Assembly (NCBI RefSeq): GCF_000967245.1
Contig: NZ_KQ033881.1
Span: 1-52,348, forward strand
DNA from: Bombilactobacillus mellis
GTDB lineage: Bacteria; Bacillota; Bacilli; Lactobacillales; Lactobacillaceae
Length of the DNA stretch: 52,348 nucleotides
Reading direction: 5' to 3'
The position numbers were made by a program, and so were the translations under genes. This document shows, piece after piece, positions 9,406 to 18,512 of the stretch; the first letter of the stretch is position 1; each line of letters opens with the position of its first letter. The notes under the pieces were generated by a model that saw only the letters and a list, made by a program, of their open reading frames with translations, did not search any database and was not told the origin of the DNA.

Positions 9406-11064
9406 TTGCCAACTACAGCCAAATCCCTGATAAAAATAAACTTTTTGTTCATCTTAACTTTTTTTATTAATATCATAGCGCCTCTTAGTAATGTAGCCTT
9501 TGCTTTAACAATTAAATTATTAATAGATGATGGTGTCAGTAAAAATATTACCGGTCTTTATTATCATTTAGGGGTAAGTATAGTAATAGTTATTTGCTTT
9601 GTTTGTCTTAATTATTTAGCCAAATTTTTAACTAATCTTTATTCAGCAAAAAGAATTACGGCATCTCGGTTATTTTTAATGCAAAAGATTTTAGAAATGA
9701 GTTATGCAGCCTTTAGTCGTCAAAATACTAGTGATTACCAACATTTGTTACTAAACGAAACGCAGCAATTGGGAGATGATTACCTGAAAGGTTTTTTTCA
9801 AATAGCTCGTAATTTGATGTTAATCAGCGCTTCTTTAGGAGCCATGTTTTATAGCGAATTTTGGTTGGCTTTACTGATATTGATCGCTACTGCATTGCCC
9901 CTCGGGTTGAGTGGAATTTCCGCTAAAAAAAGTGAAAAACTCAAAAACCAGGCACTACTTCAAGAAAAAAGCTATGTTAATAAGATTAAAGAGATCATCA
10001 GTGGTTATGTCACAATCAAAAATTATCAAGTAGAAAATTATATAAGTACTATGTACCAAAAATATTTAAATAGTTATGCAAAATCGCAGTTACGTTTGCG
10101 GGGTAATGAAGCGCTCACGGCTACGGTTTCCGAATTATCCGGCTTGGTGGTCTTTTTGGTCGCCTTTGGCGGGGGGATGATATTAACGGTCCAAGGATAT
10201 ACGACGATTGGCAGTGTGACTGCCATTGTGCAGTTGGTTAACTTTGTCGTCCTGCCCATCAATGATTTGGGGTTACTAATCTCACGTTTTCAGAGTTCCA
10301 AACAGCTCTTAGCGCCCACAATTCATCAGCCACTAATTGCTCGTCAACCTGATTTAAAGAACAAACGAGGGACCTTAAAAAAGGAAATTAAATTTGAGCA
10401 GGTAGATTTTAAGTATGCTCCCAACAGTGCCAGGGTCTTGAAGGATCTGTCCGTAAACTTTATTATTGGGAAAAAATACGCAATTACCGGGAAATCCGGC
10501 AGTGGTAAAACTACTATTTTCAAGCTGTTATTACAATTATTTCAACCAGATCAGGGCCGAATTGTGATTGATCAGGATAATTTGCAGGATTTATCTTCTG
10601 CCTGGTGGTATTCCCAGTTGGCGATAATTCCTCAAGAAGTATTTATCTTTAATGATACTCTCAAAAATAATGTCACTCTGGGCCGTGATTTTTCGGATGC
10701 GGCAGTTCTTAGTGCACTGCAACAGGCGGGATTAACTGATTTTTTAGCGACCATACAAAATAATTTGGCTTATTCTTGTGGAGAGAATGGCAAGAATTTG
10801 TCCGGGGGACAAAAGCAGCGGCTGTCGATAGCTAGAGCATTTTTAAAGGCAAAGCCAGTTGTGTTATTTGATGAAGCTACTTCGGCTCTGGATGAGAAAA
10901 CCGGGAATGATATTGAAAATACTTTATTACAAAAACAGGAGCTCACAGTCATTGCAATTACCCATAAAACTAATATTTCTGGCTTGTATGATCAAATATT
11001 TAAAATGGACCAGGGAAAGTTAATAACTGTTTCTGCACCCTCATTGGAGAACCGCTTGCTTTGA
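9406..11064 (+). CDS. Fused ABC exporter (membrane domain plus ATPase)
   Basis: A 552-residue half-exporter. Residues 1 to about 310 hold the six-helix membrane domain. The ATPase domain carries Walker A GKSGSGKTT, the Q-loop in IIPQEVFIFNDT, the signature LSGGQKQRLS and Walker B VVLFDEATSALD. There is no C39 peptidase domain, so it would not process double-glycine leaders. The start is TTG at 9406 with AAAGGAAG upstream. It is clearly paralogous to the exporter at 24939: both contain TAIVQLVNFVV followed by P and LGL. The substrate is unknown. Confidence 0.9.
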   Translation: MPTTAKSLIKINFLFILTFFINIIAPLSNVAFALTIKLLIDDGVSKNITGLYYHLGVSIVIVICFVCLNYLAKFLTNLYSAKRITASRLFLMQKILEMSYAAFSRQNTSDYQHLLLNETQQLGDDYLKGFFQIARNLMLISASLGAMFYSEFWLALLILIATALPLGLSGISAKKSEKLKNQALLQEKSYVNKIKEIISGYVTIKNYQVENYISTMYQKYLNSYAKSQLRLRGNEALTATVSELSGLVVFLVAFGGGMILTVQGYTTIGSVTAIVQLVNFVVLPINDLGLLISRFQSSKQLLAPTIHQPLIARQPDLKNKRGTLKKEIKFEQVDFKYAPNSARVLKDLSVNFIIGKKYAITGKSGSGKTTIFKLLLQLFQPDQGRIVIDQDNLQDLSSAWWYSQLAIIPQEVFIFNDTLKNNVTLGRDFSDAAVLSALQQAGLTDFLATIQNNLAYSCGENGKNLSGGQKQRLSIARAFLKAKPVVLFDEATSALDEKTGNDIENTLLQKQELTVIAITHKTNISGLYDQIFKMDQGKLITVSAPSLENRLL

Positions 11065-11128
11065 GGAGTCTCTAATTTTAAAATCAAAAATAAAGATCAT
11101 CTCACAGTCAGGGGAAGTTTCCAGAAAA

Positions 11129-11262
11129 ATGGGAGTTGGAATGATGTTAGTAATATTGGTGGCGGGCGTACAATTTTTAATTTTGCAGTTGTTTAATTTT
11201 GTAGTCATAAAAAATGAGCTGGCTAGAAATAAAAGAATATATTATTTTTTTTTATGCTCCTG
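11129..11262 (+). pseudogene. Detached N-terminal segment of the cassette 1 histidine kinase
   Basis: From ATG 11129, with GGGGAAG upstream, a frame encodes one hydrophobic helix (MMLVILVAGVQFLILQLF), then a short loop (ELARNKRIYYFF), and stops after a run of nine T at 11245-11253. Adding one T joins this frame exactly to the kinase frame at 11254. The restored protein would have 434 residues, close to the 443 of the intact paralogue at 43281. Confidence 0.75.
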
Positions 11263-12432
11263 ATAACACCGCTTGGGGCTTGGCTGTCCTCGATTTCTTC
11301 GGTAGTCAGTGGTTTATTATTTACCTTTGTTTTAATTCTAGTGAATTATTACGGCAGTCAATCCCATGCTCTGGTAACTTTATATCCTTTATTGTGTTTA
11401 GTAATGAGTTTGGCAGTTTTTTTAATTTTAGACAGTTTGGTAATATTTCTTGATATAGCGCCCTTACTGAACTCTGCGCTTTATATTATTTCATTTTTGG
11501 TAGGTGGTATTGGTTCCTGGGGACTGCAGAATTTCTTACTGAGCCAATTTTCGGATATAATTTTTCAAAAGAAAATAAGTCGGTTTTTTCTAATTAATTT
11601 TTTAGTTATCATTTTCATCTTAATTCTCTCTACTTTTGAGGTGAATTTAGCGCACTATCTTCAGGTGGATAAATTAGTCATAGAAAGTATCTTTCTTGTT
11701 ATCTTGATTGTTTTTATTTTATTATTGGTTATTTATTTTTTATATAATGCCCAAAAAATTAGAGATGCTAATTTGGAACAGCAGCTTCGCCACTTGGAAG
11801 ATTATTCGAAAGTCTTAGAAAAGAATTTTAATGAATTAAGTAAGTTCAAACATGATTATATTAACGTTATTTCTTCTTCACTGCTCTTTATAAAAAATAA
11901 AGACTTCACCGGTATGCAAGCTTATTATAAAGAAGCACTGCAGCTTTTGGATGCTTCCTTTACCTATGAGGATTTACGAATTAGTGATTTACAGAATATT
12001 AGTCCCAGATCTGTTAAAGGCTTTTTAGCTTATCAGTTGCTCTCTTCTTACCAAAAAAACATAAATATTCATTTTGAATGTTTGGAGCCCATTCAAATAA
12101 AAAAAGATGATACCATGTTGATAATTGCGATGATAGAAATAATTTTACAAACGGCAAGTACCTATGTATGTCAACATAAGGGTCGGCTTGATTTTTTAAT
12201 TACAAAGGCAAATAATGATATATCTTTTGTAGTCCGCTATTCACTTCGCCCAGCTGATGCCCGACCACCAAAAATACATGATATTTTTGCGTACACGCTT
12301 TCTCAACATTCGACCTATGATACTAAAAATTTAAAAGAACTTATTACGGCTTCTCAAGATATAGAATTACTAAGTAGTTATAAGGACGGCTTTTTGGTTC
12401 AAGAAATTCTTATTAATAATGGGGAATCATAG
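11254..12432 (+). CDS. HPK10-type histidine kinase with degenerate ATPase domain, frameshifted at its 5' end
   Basis: As read here the protein has 392 residues: about five membrane helices, a coiled-coil segment near 170-195, and the phosphoacceptor motif SKFKHDYIN (H200) of the AgrC/ComD group. Alignment by eye with the kinase at 43281 shows the ATP-binding boxes are lost. IDNAIEA corresponds to IEIILQTAS, without the Mg-binding asparagine, and GLGLANI corresponds to TKNLKELI, without glycines. The 5' part is out of frame (11129-11262), and the ATG at 11254 follows nine T with no ribosome site. It may be a decayed kinase or a receptor that no longer phosphorylates. Confidence 0.8.
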   Translation: MLLITPLGAWLSSISSVVSGLLFTFVLILVNYYGSQSHALVTLYPLLCLVMSLAVFLILDSLVIFLDIAPLLNSALYIISFLVGGIGSWGLQNFLLSQFSDIIFQKKISRFFLINFLVIIFILILSTFEVNLAHYLQVDKLVIESIFLVILIVFILLLVIYFLYNAQKIRDANLEQQLRHLEDYSKVLEKNFNELSKFKHDYINVISSSLLFIKNKDFTGMQAYYKEALQLLDASFTYEDLRISDLQNISPRSVKGFLAYQLLSSYQKNINIHFECLEPIQIKKDDTMLIIAMIEIILQTASTYVCQHKGRLDFLITKANNDISFVVRYSLRPADARPPKIHDIFAYTLSQHSTYDTKNLKELITASQDIELLSSYKDGFLVQEILINNGES

Positions 12433-12433
12433 G

Positions 12434-13183
12434 ATGGATATTTTAATTTGTGAAGATAACATTGAACAATTATATGAATTACAACGTATAATTAAAGAAA
12501 TTGCCCAAAAGAGCGTTTTTAATATCAGAATCTATCTGGCCACAACTAAAGCCAATGAGTTTTTTCAAGTTTTACAAAAGAAATGTTATCAACCAGGTGC
12601 TTTATTTATTTTAGATATAGTTTTAGGTCCCAAACAGCCCACAGGGTTGCAATTAGCGCAAATGATCAGAAAAAATGATGCTTGGTCTTCAATCGTATTC
12701 TTTACAACATATTCAGAAATGGCCTACTTGACTTTTGACTATCAGCTAGACGCCCTGGATTATATATTGAAAGATGAAGTTGCCGGATATAAGCGGAAAA
12801 TCTCTGACTGTATTCAAAAAGCTTATTTAAGGCAGAACCATACACCTGATGCGCACTTAGAGGAATATCAAACTCTGCCTTTGAAAATCGGTTCGAAATT
12901 ATTACGGATTCGCGAGGCTGACTTTATTTATGCACAAACTTCTCTCAATAAACATCGGATTATGATTGTGACTGTTAACCAACAATTGGAGATTTATGGA
13001 TCACTAGCTAAATTACTGCTTCTATCGGATAATTTTTGTCGCTGTCACAAGTCATATATTATTAATAAAAATAAAGTTAAAATTTTGGATTTACATAATA
13101 TGGAATTAGTTCTGGTGGATAATATTAAATGCCCCGTTTCACGAAAATACCTTAAAAAAATCAAAAAGGAATTGGGATATTAG
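12434..13183 (+). CDS. LytTR-family response regulator
   Basis: A 249-residue regulator. The receiver domain has acidic residues ICEDN at the N-terminus and the phospho-acceptor D61 in LFILDIVLG. The C-terminal LytTR DNA-binding domain spans about 145-245 and contains FCRCHKSYIINKNKV and CPVSRKYLKKIK. ATG 12434 lies one base after the kinase stop, with GGGGAA inside the kinase 3' end, so the two are translationally coupled. It is a plausible activator of the ABC genes upstream in cassette 1. The receiver looks intact although its kinase does not. Confidence 0.9.
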   Translation: MDILICEDNIEQLYELQRIIKEIAQKSVFNIRIYLATTKANEFFQVLQKKCYQPGALFILDIVLGPKQPTGLQLAQMIRKNDAWSSIVFFTTYSEMAYLTFDYQLDALDYILKDEVAGYKRKISDCIQKAYLRQNHTPDAHLEEYQTLPLKIGSKLLRIREADFIYAQTSLNKHRIMIVTVNQQLEIYGSLAKLLLLSDNFCRCHKSYIINKNKVKILDLHNMELVLVDNIKCPVSRKYLKKIKKELGY

Positions 13184-13290
13184 AATTAATAGTCGAATAT
13201 TGGAAAGCTGTCAATCTTGCCAAACGCTGCTACTAAATTATTTTTAGAGATAATAATTAAGAAGAAAATTATTATATTTTAAGATTGTGA

Positions 13291-13350
13291 GGCTAAAAAA
13301 ATAAGAATCAAGCTGTGTTTAGACAGTTTGATTCTTATTTTAGTTACATA
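13291..13350. repeat. 60-bp direct repeat, copy 2, containing a bidirectional terminator
   Basis: Identical to 7698-7757. It lies about 50 bp after the end of the catalase gene, which is read leftwards, so it can terminate catalase transcription as well as the cassette. Identity stops abruptly at both edges. Confidence 0.9.
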
Positions 13351-13400
13351 GTTTTATCTGCGCAGATAGAGTAAGCTGATTGCTCTTAAAATTGATAATA

Positions 13401-14855
13401 TTAATGCTTGATGATCTCTTCCATCTTCAAGCCTAAAGCTTGTGCCACTCTTTGGCCATATTCATGGTCAGCTTGATAAAATTGCCGGGTTTCTAAAATC
13501 TTAATTTCTGGTTTGGTAACCGATCCCAGCATGTTTTTAATCGTTGCAATCAAACGTTCTTGTTCCTCCGGTTTCATGACGCGATATAAACGCCCCGCGG
13601 CAGAATAATAATCTTGATCATAGGGGAGGTAATTACCCGTTTTTCCTTGGACAGAATCTCCCTGAATTTGAGCAGAATTATCTTCTTTTGGACCTTGAAA
13701 ACTGTTCGGTTCATAGTTAACGGTATTATCCTGGTTTTGGGCCATAAAGCCGTCACGTTCGTAGTTGTGAACTGGGTTTAAAGGCTGATTAATCGGTAAT
13801 TGATCAAAGTTGACTCCTAGACGATATCTGGCAGCATCTTTATAACTAAATAAACGTCCCTGTAAAAGTTTGTCGAGTGAAGGTTCAATACCAGGTACCA
13901 TATTGGCCGGGGAGAAAGCAATTTCTTCCACTTCATCAAAGTAATTTTTGGGATTTTCATTTAAAGTAAATTCACCAATTTCAATTAAGGGATAATCATG
14001 ATGAGAAATGACTTTAGTAACATCAAAAATATCATATTTATAATTAAAGCCTGCTTCATAAGGTACTATTTGGACACAAACTTTCCAGCTGGGGAAATGA
14101 CCTTTAGCAATTGCATCATAAAGTTCGTGTAATAAGTAATCCGGATCTTTAGCAGCAATTTGCGCGGCTGTTTGATCAGTCATATTTTTTACGCCTTGCT
14201 GACTAATAAAATGGTATTTAACCCAATATTGTTCTCCTTGTTCATTGACCCATTTGAAAGTATGGCTGCCGTAACCATTCATATTTTGATAGCTGGCAGG
14301 ATTACCCCGATCGCCCATGAGATAAGTTACCTGATGGACTGATTCCGGCGAATGTGACCAGAAATCCCACTGCATTTCATTACTGCGCAGATGAGTTTGA
14401 GGATCACGTTTCTGAGAATGAATAAAATCGGGGAATTTTAAAGGATCATTAATAAAAAATACCGGCGTATTATTACCTACGATATCATAATTGCCCGCCT
14501 GTGTATAAAAGCGGAGGGCAAAACCCCGCACATCACGAATAGTATCTGGATAACCGGCTTCTCCGGCAACTTGAGAAAATCTAATAAAAATAGGGGTCTG
14601 TTTGTTGTGACCGGTAAATAGATTGGCCTTAGTATATTTACTCATATCTTGATGCAGCGTAAACACACCCCGAGCTCCTGCACCTTTAGCGTGGACTACT
14701 CGTTCAGGAATTCTTTCCCGATCAAAATGAGCCAATTTTTCTAATAACTGATAATCTTGGATTAAAACTGGGCCCCGTTCACCCGCGGTTTGACTGTGGT
14801 TATTATTAGCCCACGCTTGACCAGCACTAGTAGTTAGTTTCTCCTGCTTCTTCAT
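13401..14855 (-). CDS. katA: Heme catalase (monofunctional)
   Basis: Converts hydrogen peroxide to water and oxygen in the cytoplasm using heme. The 484 residues fit the small-subunit clade. The distal histidine is in RVVHAKGAGARG (H55), the distal asparagine in DIVGNNTPVFF (N128), and the proximal heme tyrosine in RLFSYKDAARYR (Y338). AGGAGAGG lies ahead of the ATG. Many lactobacilli make no heme, so activity may need external heme; that comes from the group, not from this sequence. It stands alone between two ABC clusters. Confidence 0.97.
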   Translation of the reverse strand: MKKQEKLTTSAGQAWANNNHSQTAGERGPVLIQDYQLLEKLAHFDRERIPERVVHAKGAGARGVFTLHQDMSKYTKANLFTGHNKQTPIFIRFSQVAGEAGYPDTIRDVRGFALRFYTQAGNYDIVGNNTPVFFINDPLKFPDFIHSQKRDPQTHLRSNEMQWDFWSHSPESVHQVTYLMGDRGNPASYQNMNGYGSHTFKWVNEQGEQYWVKYHFISQQGVKNMTDQTAAQIAAKDPDYLLHELYDAIAKGHFPSWKVCVQIVPYEAGFNYKYDIFDVTKVISHHDYPLIEIGEFTLNENPKNYFDEVEEIAFSPANMVPGIEPSLDKLLQGRLFSYKDAARYRLGVNFDQLPINQPLNPVHNYERDGFMAQNQDNTVNYEPNSFQGPKEDNSAQIQGDSVQGKTGNYLPYDQDYYSAAGRLYRVMKPEEQERLIATIKNMLGSVTKPEIKILETRQFYQADHEYGQRVAQALGLKMEEIIKH

Positions 14856-15243
14856 TGTTACCTCTCCTCTTGAAGTTGTGATTTGAATACTGGCTTCAAC
14901 CTTATCCTAACATTTGTATTTTAAATATTGAATTATTTGTAATTGGCTGTGTAAAAGCAGAGAAAGTCTTGCGACAGTAATTTTTTATAGGGCTGGCCAA
15001 ATAACGGGAATTGGCGGTTGAGTGAAAAATGCTGCTGGTCACTAAGACAAAGATCTCTAAAAGGCCTATTTCCAGAAAAAGTTGATCATGCTAAAGTAGT
15101 TAATAAAATTTAAACCATTTTTAAAATAGGTAATAATTAAGCCAAAATTTCACAAATTCAAGGCTAATTTATTGGAACTTGACAGTTAAGAACACTGCTA
15201 AATGATGAGAAAGGTTTTTTGAAAATAGTAGGGGGTGAAAAAC
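14856..15243. other. Intergenic region between catalase and an ABC exporter pair
   Basis: This 388-bp stretch holds the divergent catalase 5' region, AT-rich with two TTTGTA motifs near 14913-14945. On the right is a candidate promoter for the exporter pair, with TTGACA at 15179-15184 and a weak AATGAT about 16 bp further. No convincing ORF was found. Confidence 0.5.
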
Positions 15244-16839
15244 ATGCGCTCACGCAAGAAAATATTGACAATTGCTATAATTACAGTTGCCAGTGTTATT
15301 GTAGCCGGACTTACTGTGCAAATACCCAAGTTGATGGGGCAATTGACAGATGCCTTTTTGCATAATAAGCAGGTTGAATATTTTTTTATGATATTATTGG
15401 TTTTTTTAGTTGTAACCAAAGTATTGGCGTTAATGAGTGAGTATTTAACGGAAAGAATTGGCTGTCAATATGCCCAGAAAATCCGACAGCTTTTAATAGA
15501 GAAGTATTTTACGATTAATTATGACGACAACTTGAAGTATAAGAATGGTGAATATCGACAATTATTTACCAATGATATTAATAACTTGCAATTGCTTTTT
15601 TCCCAGACTTTGCCCACTTGTGTTCAGCAAGTGACAATGTTTTTTGGCGCAATTTATCTTCTGTTGGGTATTAATCACTGGCTGTTGCTCTGCGTTTTGT
15701 TTACCACCATTATTTATATTTTTCCGTTTAAATTCTTCGGCACCAAACAGCAACGATCAATTAGAAAATTGCGAAAAACACAGGCGGCTTTACAAGGACT
15801 TGTTGCTAATAGCAGTGATAATAAAACCGAAATCTACCAGTACGATAATATTAATTTCTTTTCTCAAATCTATCACAGATTACAACAAAAATGGGGTCAG
15901 GCTTTTTTACAAATAGATGTTTCTAAAAATTTATTCAAGACCTTTCCCCGGACTTTAGATGCTCTGGCACCGGCTCTAGCCTTATTAGTCGGGGGAGTTA
16001 TGATTATACGGCAGCAAATTTCACTGGGACAATTGGTAAGCGTTATGGGATTAATTACTTACATAAATGCACCTTTTAAAGCCTTTTTCTCCATCTTAGT
16101 TGATATTCAACAAGCTTTAGTTTCGAAAAGATCAATTGAAGCCTATTTAAATTCTGCAGATGTAGCTACAGGAGTTAAAGAAATAAGTAAAATCACAGAA
16201 ATCACTATTTTTTATGATTCGCAACTCGTTGTACAGGCCTTACCGGGGATGCATATTTATTTGTTGGGGAAAACAGGATCAGGCAAAACCACTTTTTTGC
16301 GGGGATTATGTGCGGAGCAGGTGTACTCCAAATATCAATATGTCTTCAATAATTGCTTATCGACCCAAATCAAAAATGAAGCGTTAAAAAAACAACTTGC
16401 TCTGGTAGCCCAACAAACGGTAATTATTTTAGGAACTATTCGTGAGAATATCTTTTTTAATAATGCTTCACAACTCTCACGGCCGGAAACCTTGTTTGTA
16501 AACCAGTGGGCCCAAAGATTTCCGGCCGGATTAAATACGCAGGTCGGTCCTGGTGCCTATCAATTATCAGGCGGAGAACGACAGGTTATCTGTCTTTTTC
16601 GCGCCTTAGCGCAAGCAACGCCCGTTTTGGTACTAGATGAAATTACGGCTTCCTTAGATCCTGAAACAACCAAACAAATAAGATCCTTGATTAATACACA
16701 TCAAGAAGTAATTATTTTTGAAGCATTACACAGGACGGAAGAATTAAGTTTAGATGATAAAGTTATCTTTTTTCCAGGACTTGATGATCCGCCCCTTGTT
16801 GGCAAGTATGAAAGCATTGCTCAGGAGATGGATAAGTGA
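15244..16839 (+). CDS. ABC half-exporter, first subunit of a pair
   Basis: A 531-residue protein with an N-terminal six-helix membrane domain and a C-terminal ATPase. Walker A is GKTGSGKTTFL, the signature is LSGGERQV and Walker B is VLVLDEITASLD. The usual catalytic glutamate is present; the switch position reads EALHRTEEL. ATG 15244 has AGGGGG seven bases upstream and is preferred over the in-frame GTG at 15235, which overlaps that site. Its stop overlaps the start of the next exporter (TGATG), so the two probably form a heterodimer. No peptidase domain and no recognisable substrate gene are present. Confidence 0.88.
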   Translation: MRSRKKILTIAIITVASVIVAGLTVQIPKLMGQLTDAFLHNKQVEYFFMILLVFLVVTKVLALMSEYLTERIGCQYAQKIRQLLIEKYFTINYDDNLKYKNGEYRQLFTNDINNLQLLFSQTLPTCVQQVTMFFGAIYLLLGINHWLLLCVLFTTIIYIFPFKFFGTKQQRSIRKLRKTQAALQGLVANSSDNKTEIYQYDNINFFSQIYHRLQQKWGQAFLQIDVSKNLFKTFPRTLDALAPALALLVGGVMIIRQQISLGQLVSVMGLITYINAPFKAFFSILVDIQQALVSKRSIEAYLNSADVATGVKEISKITEITIFYDSQLVVQALPGMHIYLLGKTGSGKTTFLRGLCAEQVYSKYQYVFNNCLSTQIKNEALKKQLALVAQQTVIILGTIRENIFFNNASQLSRPETLFVNQWAQRFPAGLNTQVGPGAYQLSGGERQVICLFRALAQATPVLVLDEITASLDPETTKQIRSLINTHQEVIIFEALHRTEELSLDDKVIFFPGLDDPPLVGKYESIAQEMDK

Positions 16840-18512
16840 TGAGGAACAAGTCTAATTTTTATAAGGTGCTGTGGCATGGAAATCACAGGCGCAAGCTTTT
16901 TATTGGGTTAATAACGATTACCCGATCGCTTATTTTATTATTGCCCCCGCTGCTAACGAAGGCAGCTTTGAGTAATCTCATTCCCCGTAAAAGAGAAGCA
17001 GAATTACTTGTCATTACTCTTTTCTTAATTATCATTCCCGTGATAACCTGCGGTCTAATTATTGTAGATTTATATCTTTCTGCTTTCGTTATTCAAAATA
17101 GTCAGGCCTTTAGAAAGCAGAGCTACACCCAATATCTAAAATGTTTTGCCCTTCATTTAAATAAAGAGGAAGTAATCCATCGCTTATTAAATGAAACGGA
17201 GCAGGTGACAGGAATGATTTTTCGTGGGATTGGCAATTTTTTGTGGCTCAGTACCACGATTATACTGGGTTTTGTCTTTATTTTATTTTTAAATCTAAGA
17301 ATTGGCTTGGTTTTGTTGCTGGTTAACTTATTTGAGTATATCCTTGTTTATCTTCAGTCATGGCGTTTGGAAACCAGTAATCGCCGCTATTTAGCACAGG
17401 AATCTCAGTGGAATCAAATCAGCGATACTGCTTTTGGAGGGGTTAATAGTATTCGGAATAACTCCAATTTTGCGCAATTTATTAAGCATACTTGGCGGCA
17501 GCAGGCGACTAATTTATTAAAAAGTCAATTACTGATAAATAAACAAACGATTTTTTTAAATTGGCTTCAAGAAATGGCAGAGGTAATCTGTACTGTAACC
17601 ATTTTTCTAGGATTAGTTAGCTATGGTAATTCGGGAAATCGGGTAAATCTTGTGGCCAATCTTGTGGCTATTTATCAAATTTACCAATGGATTGTGCCGG
17701 CGATGACGGTTCTAGTCTCACAAATAATTGCTTTTCAAAAAAATACCCCCGCAGTGCAGCGCATTGATGAACTAAGCCAAACCTTAAGTAGGGCTTGTTC
17801 TTTTGAAGGCAAAGGCCATCTTACTAATCTGTTTCCTATTATTATCAAGGCTGACTCTCAACTTATTAATGGTTCAAGGCTCAAAGAAAAAGTAGTTATT
17901 AACTCCGGAGACAGAATTCTGATCAGTGGTCCGACTGGTGTCGGTAAATCTTCTCTAATTAACACAGCCCTATTGTATCCGGTAGATAAGAAAGACTACC
18001 TGCAAAGAGCAAAAATTGTTACTTTTAACCAGTGTCATTTTCAAGACATTTCGCGAAAAAATTGGTCCCATTTATGTGTAATAGTTCCACAAACTATTAA
18101 ACTCTATGAAATGACGTTATTAGATAATATTTGTTTAGGGGCAAAAAACACAGACAAAGGACAAGTAAAAGAGATTTTAACAATTCTACACTTTTCACCT
18201 GATCTCAAAAAGCGTCTGGCAGAAGTGATCCATCCCGATGGCAAAGGATTATCCGGTGGTCAGATACAACTGATTGGCCTCGCCCGGGCCTTAATTAGGC
18301 AACCACAATTACTGGTCTTGGATGAAAGTACCAGTGCGTTGGATTATAAACTCGAACGCGAAATTTTTACTAATATTATGAAAAAATTTCCTCAGCTGAC
18401 TTTGCTGTTTATCTCCCATAGAAGTTATCCGAAAACACAATTATTCACTAGGCGAGTAGTTCTTTCTGCACAAAAAAAGCAGTTGTTGTGGCATGAACAA
18501 CCGCTAAAATAA
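16839..18512 (+). CDS. ABC half-exporter, second subunit of a pair
   Basis: A 557-residue protein with a membrane domain of about 300 residues and an ATPase. Walker A is SGPTGVGKSS, the signature is LSGGQIQLIG, Walker B is LLVLDESTSALD and the switch histidine is in LLFISHRS. ATG 16839 shares one base with the preceding stop, which indicates translational coupling and a heterodimeric transporter with the protein encoded upstream. The substrate is not evident; peptide or drug export is usual for this group. Confidence 0.88.
   Translation: MRNKSNFYKVLWHGNHRRKLFIGLITITRSLILLLPPLLTKAALSNLIPRKREAELLVITLFLIIIPVITCGLIIVDLYLSAFVIQNSQAFRKQSYTQYLKCFALHLNKEEVIHRLLNETEQVTGMIFRGIGNFLWLSTTIILGFVFILFLNLRIGLVLLLVNLFEYILVYLQSWRLETSNRRYLAQESQWNQISDTAFGGVNSIRNNSNFAQFIKHTWRQQATNLLKSQLLINKQTIFLNWLQEMAEVICTVTIFLGLVSYGNSGNRVNLVANLVAIYQIYQWIVPAMTVLVSQIIAFQKNTPAVQRIDELSQTLSRACSFEGKGHLTNLFPIIIKADSQLINGSRLKEKVVINSGDRILISGPTGVGKSSLINTALLYPVDKKDYLQRAKIVTFNQCHFQDISRKNWSHLCVIVPQTIKLYEMTLLDNICLGAKNTDKGQVKEILTILHFSPDLKKRLAEVIHPDGKGLSGGQIQLIGLARALIRQPQLLVLDESTSALDYKLEREIFTNIMKKFPQLTLLFISHRSYPKTQLFTRRVVLSAQKKQLLWHEQPLK

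Noticed and set aside
9406-11064. Possible C39 peptidase-containing bacteriocin exporter
   Set aside because: The N-terminus goes straight into membrane helices. There is no cysteine-protease domain in this or any other ABC exporter of the window.
11214-11453. Plus-strand 79-codon ORF across the kinase 5' end
   Set aside because: It is the third frame of the kinase region. Joining the N-terminal helix to the kinase frame through the T run explains the region better.
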